In this document: positions 58,290 through 64,000 of the stretch, piece by piece
How positions within the stretch are numbered: position 1 is the first letter of the stretch
Layout of the letters: every line of letters starts with the position of its first letter
Assembly: GCF_024679245.1 (NCBI RefSeq)
Contig: NC_090191.1
Location: 36,995,638-37,059,637, forward strand
Source: Pseudorasbora parva
Lineage: Eukaryota; Chordata; Actinopteri; Cypriniformes; Gobionidae
Length of the DNA stretch: 64,000 nucleotides
Direction of reading: 5' to 3'
Notes under the pieces: model-generated
The model's input: only the letters and a program-made list of their open reading frames with translations
Told to the model about the DNA's origin: nothing
Database searches by the model: none
Program-made: the position numbers and the translations under genes

Positions 58290-58408
58290 TTGTGCAGCTC
58301 TATGACTCAGGGCTTTTTACTGAAATTACAGGCTTCTGCAGCCCACTGGTCGTCAAATGAGTCACGACCTTAGGGAGTCGTAGACACACACACACACACA
58401 CACACACA
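58219..58408. repeat. (TG)n and nearby (CA)n microsatellites
   Basis: TG run with two TTG interruptions at 58219-58290 and CA run at 58384-58408; opposite strands, 94 bp apart. Confidence 0.9.
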
Positions 58409-60781
58409 TCTCTCTGAACACTCCTCGTCAATCGCACCCACACACTTGTATTTGTGCCAGCGGCCATAGATGAGTGTCAGTATGAATCACAAACCATTAT
58501 AAACTTTTTCACTTTCATTGTGTCACAAAACAATGCAACTTATTTGAAGTGTAGGGGTGATCGATATGCATGCACACACAAAAACTCATTTCTGATACTT
58601 AGTGAGCCGCCTACCTAGACAGCACTTTTAAAGCATCATAGGTGAAGTCTGCTTCAAAAACTGATATGTCTTAGTCATGTCAAATCGATTAATCGAATCT
58701 AACATAAAAGTTTGTAAATATTGTATAATATATGTGCGTGTGTGTCGCTTCACCGGGCAGTGTTTCTGATGTGGTAACATCTTCAAAATGGTTTTAAAGA
58801 AATGTTACGTAATGTAAGTCAGTAAGGTTACACCGGCACAAATCATCCTTATGGGTTAGATCGAGCTGAAGTAAATCGTTAGATGCTTACAACTTTTTTC
58901 AGTTTAGTAGTTAGTGTGCTGCCTAAGAAGGTAGCTGCTTATCTAGGCTGTAGGCAGCATGTCAGCACACTAGGTTTTGGATCAGAGCTCCGGGCTCATA
59001 TTTCAGCGCACTCACTGTGATTAAATCAAGGAATGATATGGCATAGTTTCTCAGGGAGCATGAAATAGAGTATGCAGAAAGGCTCTCTCATTAAACACTG
59101 TGTGGCTCTTTCTCTTTAGCTATGCACAGATGGATGTCAAATCCCCTGTCATCGCCTAAGGAAGGGCGATACATTATTTCGGACAGTTAGATCAATAAAG
59201 CATCTCACTGCTACAGCTGCAAGGTTTCCTAGCAACAACCGTGAAGGATACTCAACATTCCAAACGTTTTTTTCCCCAAATGTTTTTAAAACATACCAGA
59301 AACGTGTTTTCAGTAGATTTCAGAACGATTAATTAATGTCTCACATATGCATTCATAAATGTCTAAATCTGAATGGATGAGTGGCTGAATTGTTGTACAT
59401 GTACACTGAAGCTGTTGACACTTTCAGCAGATCATTTATTTTTGCAGTGCTGACTATTGATCTCTGCAGGCAGAGAAACCAATTGCAACGATTAATTGTC
59501 GGAACTTAATAAATAATGGGTTCTGTGCTAGTTTCAGGGTATGGTTGATGAATTGTTGGGTTTGGCAGATTAAATTGGTTTCAAGCTAAGACATATTTCT
59601 GTACCCTCAAAACAGAAGCTTATCTTCCCTGGGTTTATTTATTCATTCAGCATCTAGGTTGGGAATTCTACACCACACAGTACGTGTAATAGTTTTTTAC
59701 TACATATTCCGACCCAGACTGTGTTTGCTGCCGTGGCACCAGCACTATTCAATTCATAATGGGTGTGCATGTGTGTCTTTGGGATGATTTAATAATCTCG
59801 TGTGAGTATGTGTGCTTGTGCTTTGACTCTAAATCTTCACAGCTCCTGCGTCAGCATAACCTTCAAATGCAGCATGATTAAACTATATATTTAATATTTA
59901 CTACCTGTCATGTGATCGCATGATCTCTCAACCGCATTTCATCATCTATGCACTCCTGGGGGAAATCCAAAGTGCAGTAATCCTTTCACTAATCCATATG
60001 ATCTTCTCTCTGGATCCTAATTACTAAAATTAACCTTGTCACTGCAAACTTAGACACTGATACTTTCTTGTAACATGTATCTTTATATACTTCTTATAGT
60101 GGATTTTTTTTGTTTGTAGTATTAGAAAAGTATACTACAGAGTACTGCTATGGATTGACATATGTCTTAGAAAAAAGCATAATGCAAAAAAAGAAGCAAT
60201 GCATTTTTGGGGGCTAGGGGCATGGCAGGAAAAAACTGAACTGAAAACAACACACACAATACAACCAAAAAGTGCAACAACAGACCACGAACATAGGAAA
60301 CACTGGGGCTTAATGCTACCTCCACATGCTATCGGAAATTTCATAATTCCCACTTCTGAGATTAAGAGTCTGTTGCATTCAAGTGATTGGTTGTCGGAAT
60401 GACCAGGATCATTACACCAGGTTTATTCTTATTTATATTGGGAAAATCTTATTAAAACCATCTTTATATGTAGTGTCACATGCACTGACAACCATAAAAA
60501 CATTTACGATGCTATCCAGATAGTTGCGGTCAAATGACAATTTTGGTCAAATGCAGACTATTTTTGCTGTTTATAAAACATCGGTATACTTCAAATGATT
60601 ACTTGTATGCAAATATGCACTATATGAATGACAAGATAAGATGATCTGTCACAGCAATCTGTTCCCCGCCACCATGTTTAAAATTTGTGGCACGCCCATC
60701 TCGGGAATTTGGGTGTCAAAATTATTTGGAAATCGGGAGAGTAACACTATTATATGTTCCAAAATGCACATTTAGTTTAGT

Positions 60782-60820
60782 AACATATTGGCATTAAAAC
60801 TGTTTTAATGCCAATATGTT
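60782..60820. repeat. Near-perfect palindrome, 19-bp arms
   Basis: aacatattggcattaaaac (60782-60800), one spacer base, then its exact reverse complement (60802-60820). Confidence 0.9.
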
Positions 60821-61249
60821 TAATGATACTCCATCCAAAATATTAAACATTAATCATATATTCATCAACAATTACTAACTCTTTTCCGGCCATTGACAGA
60901 ATTTTCAGGCTATCCATGTTTTCACAATAATACAATAAGAGGCGCTATTATGCATCAAATAGTACAGAATCTCAGGATCAAAAGAAATATTGCTTATGCA
61001 CATGTAAAATAATGTAATCATCAAACAATAAACAGCATATAACATAACTGAATAAAATGCGGAATTCAGAAAGAGGTATAGGTCTGTGAAGCTTTGGGGG
61101 TGTTGATGAATTTGATTTACTCAATCTATGTTTTGATCGTTATCCTGCATCTGATCCACACAAAAACACCATCTTCTCCGCTTTTCGCTCGACATGTTGC
61201 TTTTTTATGAAACTTGATCAATAATGCTGCCCCTGGCTGGCAACTTTTT

Positions 61250-61420
61250 AAACAGGGTCCCCGCGGAGTCTTAAAAAGTCTTAAAAAGTATTAAATTTCA
61301 GAATCAAAATATAAGGCCTTAAAAAGTCTTAAATTCGCGGAAGCATTGCGTTCTAGGTCTTAAATAATGTTAAACAGGTCTTAATTTTCCTACGTTCATG
61401 TAACGCTACCTCATTGAAAC
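61250..61420. mobile_element. Possible 5' end of a DNA transposon
   Basis: gggtccccgcggagtctt is followed by repeated gtcttaaaaagt phrases, a pattern I associate with a common fish transposon end. The right end was not found. Confidence 0.35.
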
Positions 61421-62604
61421 GCTCTCGCCTCCCGCAGCACGCGAGCACGTGTGTATGTGTGTGTGTGTTTGTTCCGTGGTGTTTGTAGTTCTTTCTTTCG
61501 CTAGACCAACTATTGTTCGCTCTATTACAACTACAAATTAGGCAAGCATGCCACTTATATTGCAGCCAATCAGCTTTCGTGTTATTGGCACGAGCCTCTT
61601 TCTGATCGTACCCCACAGACGCATAAAACAGATTTTATTCTTCAGCTGAGTCTGACGGTTCTTGCAGTTCCGCGATCATGAACGCGAAGGCGAATCTTTC
61701 TCACCATCTTGCATAATGACAACATAAAAGTATAATATACCCAATTGCACTAAATAGAGTTAATAACAGTGATGTAAACGCCGAACTCCGATGTCAGACT
61801 GTCGTTATGTGTTTGCTGCCTGTCAGCGCTCGCGCGAGTGTATTGAATGTGTTATTTTTAGGCTCATTAGCCTAACGTTACTCTTGAACGATCAAATATA
61901 CACATTATGCATATGTCTATATCCTGATTTGAGTTAAAACGTTTGGGAACTGTCAGTAAGTACTGGATCTGGGCATTAAGCTCACAAAGTGAAAGCAAAC
62001 TAATATAACAACACAAACGGGGAAAACAGCACTTACACTTTAGAAATCGGGCTTATTCTACTTTGCTACATTTAGATATGTGGGGAAATGCATTTTAAGC
62101 TAAGCTAGCGGCGACCCTGCCAAACTAAAACAATGCATGCACTGAGACAAATGCATTTGCCAAAATATCTAAATGGGGTTTATCCAAAAGAAGTTGAATA
62201 AGCCCTATTTCTAAAAACAATGGAGTGTTCCTCTTTGTATGCATCTTTATGTTGTATTTATTTTTCCTATTGTCATTTGTTTATAAGTATATATTTTATT
62301 ACTGACCGATTACTTGATTACGTAATTACAACGTTTTACTTATATTAAGCAATTGCTTATTGCTCTGGTTTACTTTTAAGATGTTGGTCATATTTCCCAC
62401 CCCAAGCGATCGTGTTATTAAAGATAGATAGTGCACTACTGGAACAGCCTTTTTTGTTTTTGTAATATGCCTACCAAACAAGATTCATGCATTTTGTTAG
62501 TTTTATTGCCATGTGTGATCATTGTGCATCTAACATAATAATATGGTTAATGTTGCATCCTAATTATGAAAAAATAAAAATGTATGAAAGTGACCACCAC
62601 AAAA

Positions 62605-62608
<4 letters not shown>

Positions 62609-62692
<84 letters not shown>
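62609..62692. repeat. (TA)n microsatellite
   Basis: About 42 uninterrupted TA units ending exactly where the next element starts. Confidence 0.95.
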
Positions 62693-62695
<3 letters not shown>

Positions 62696-63442
62696 GGCTG
62701 GGTATCGATTCAGATGTTCAGATTCGATTCGATTTTGATTCACAAGTCCTCAAATCGATTCAATTTCAATTCTCAATTCGATTTTTGATTCAACTCAAAT
62801 GAATATAGATTTAATAAATACTATAGGTATTTATAAAAAAGAACAGTGAACATAAATGTGTAATTAAAAAGAAATGAAGAGCCACAATCATGTATGTTAA
62901 ACTTTTTATTTTAGGTACACCTGAGCACATTAAAACAGAACACATCTCTATATTTCAAATCCATACAATTGTTAAATACAATTTTGATGCAACTTTATTT
63001 AAAAAATTTATCTGAGAAGTATTTTATGGATGTTTTGATATATTTATTCTAAAACATAAAAAGCTAGGATATTGGATGTTTTTTTATAGCAATTTTCAGT
63101 ACACGACAAGCTTTTCTTGCAATTTTGCTGCTCATGTGTGCAAATTTACTTTTCATACATGAGAAATGCGTTCATTATTTTTTTAGTCTATGGGTGAGTA
63201 GTTGTCGTGGTAATGGACAACAATACCTTAACTGACTGTGGACTAACTATTATTAGAGGAAATCTGTTTATAATATAAGCTAATAGGGTTTGAATTATTG
63301 ATCCTGCGCTGTATATGGACTATAATTTGAATATGTCTATAATGGCTAACGTACATGCTTAAGTGACTGCTCAAGTTTGATCCTCCTAATGCAAGGCAAG
63401 CATTCGCGTGTATGTAATTATTTTTAGCGGTTGTGTGATTGG

Positions 63443-63505
<63 letters not shown>

Positions 63506-63850
63506 CGGCTGTGTGAGTGTTGTCACATAAAATGGTTCCGCAGATTTTTAGTATTACTACAGCATTTCACCTCAGCTTTATAAAAGGCGACAACGCACCG
63601 GATGCTGCCATTTAAACACTGAATGGATAAATGATGTGCGCCTCTTGCTCCTTTGTAAGATCACGCAAGGCAAATGGGTGACATCTAGTGGAGAAGACTA
63701 GTAATTAGATTTACGTTAAGCTTATGTTCAATGTTAGCGGAAATAAATATTTAAAAAAATCGATTCATGGCATTTGAGAATTGATTCTGAATCGACCAGA
63801 TTTTAAAAACCGATTAATCGAAAAATCGATTTTCTTTGCCCAGCCCTAAT
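62693..63850. mobile_element. Non-autonomous DNA transposon with TAGGGCTGGG termini
   Basis: The left end tagggctgggtatcgattca and the right end gattttctttgcccagcccta are inverted. Both subterminal zones are full of ATCGATT words. Length about 1.16 kb, no transposase ORF. Carries an internal (TG)n run at 63443-63502. TA repeats flank both sides, consistent with insertion in, or seeding of, TA-rich DNA. Confidence 0.7.
63443..63502. repeat. (TG)n microsatellite inside transposon
   Basis: About 30 uninterrupted units. Confidence 0.95.
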
Positions 63851-64000
63851 ATATATATATGCTAATCCTGGTGGGATTGAGCTATGAATAATAAGTTCAC
63901 TAATACTTTGTTCAATTTAAAATAAATTAAATAATATAAGTTTAAGTAATTGAGTGATTCTGGATTTCTTATGCATGTTTTTTTATTGCGCAATATAGGT

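Overview
This is a fish nuclear genomic window, probably from a zebrafish-like cyprinid. The genes are vertebrate, with small GT-AG exons spread through AT-rich introns. The non-coding DNA is packed with short DNA-transposon fragments, hairpin-forming elements and long CA, TA, GATA and pentanucleotide arrays, as is usual in Danio and its relatives. Every real gene was assembled by joining exons by eye and checking reading phase across each splice. Most long uninterrupted ORFs are chance or microsatellite artefacts.

Six protein-coding genes are present. (1) phyh, + strand, last four coding exons, 605-3121; the 5' part lies outside the window. (2) ucma, + strand, complete, 5 coding exons, 7547-10450, 134 aa. 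(3) mcm10, - strand, complete, 18 coding exons, 12002-21058, 834 aa. (4) nudt5, - strand, complete, 9 coding exons including a 9-nt microexon, 21887-24720, 216 aa. (5) cdc123, + strand, complete, 13 coding exons, 25291-32816, 355 aa. (6) camk1d, + strand, coding exon 1 only (37206-37303), followed by an intron that fills the rest of the window.

Layout: ucma and mcm10 converge. mcm10 and nudt5 are in tandem with only 828 bp between coding regions. nudt5 and cdc123 are head to head across a 570-bp shared promoter region. cdc123 and camk1d are in tandem. From memory, the same genes lie on human 10p13-p14, but there the PHYH-UCMA-MCM10 block is separated from, and inverted relative to, NUDT5-CDC123-CAMK1D. 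A rearrangement breakpoint is therefore implied between mcm10 and nudt5. The genes do not form a pathway: they cover peroxisomal alpha-oxidation, cartilage matrix, replication initiation, ADP-ribose hydrolysis, eIF2 assembly and calcium signalling.

The rest (introns, intergenic DNA and about 26.7 kb of camk1d intron 1) holds transposon remnants (Tc1-like, TTAA-target elements, hAT-like), strong inverted repeats (110-bp arms at 48058-48329, 44-bp perfect arms at 9991-10100), local duplications inside camk1d intron 1, and many microsatellites. I found no CRISPR array, operon, rRNA, convincing tRNA or virus. I also found no clearly new biological system. The most useful observations are the synteny breakpoint, the nudt5 microexon, a GC-AG intron in mcm10, an E2F-type site at the mcm10 start, the two hairpins, and the interrupted tandem duplication in camk1d intron 1.
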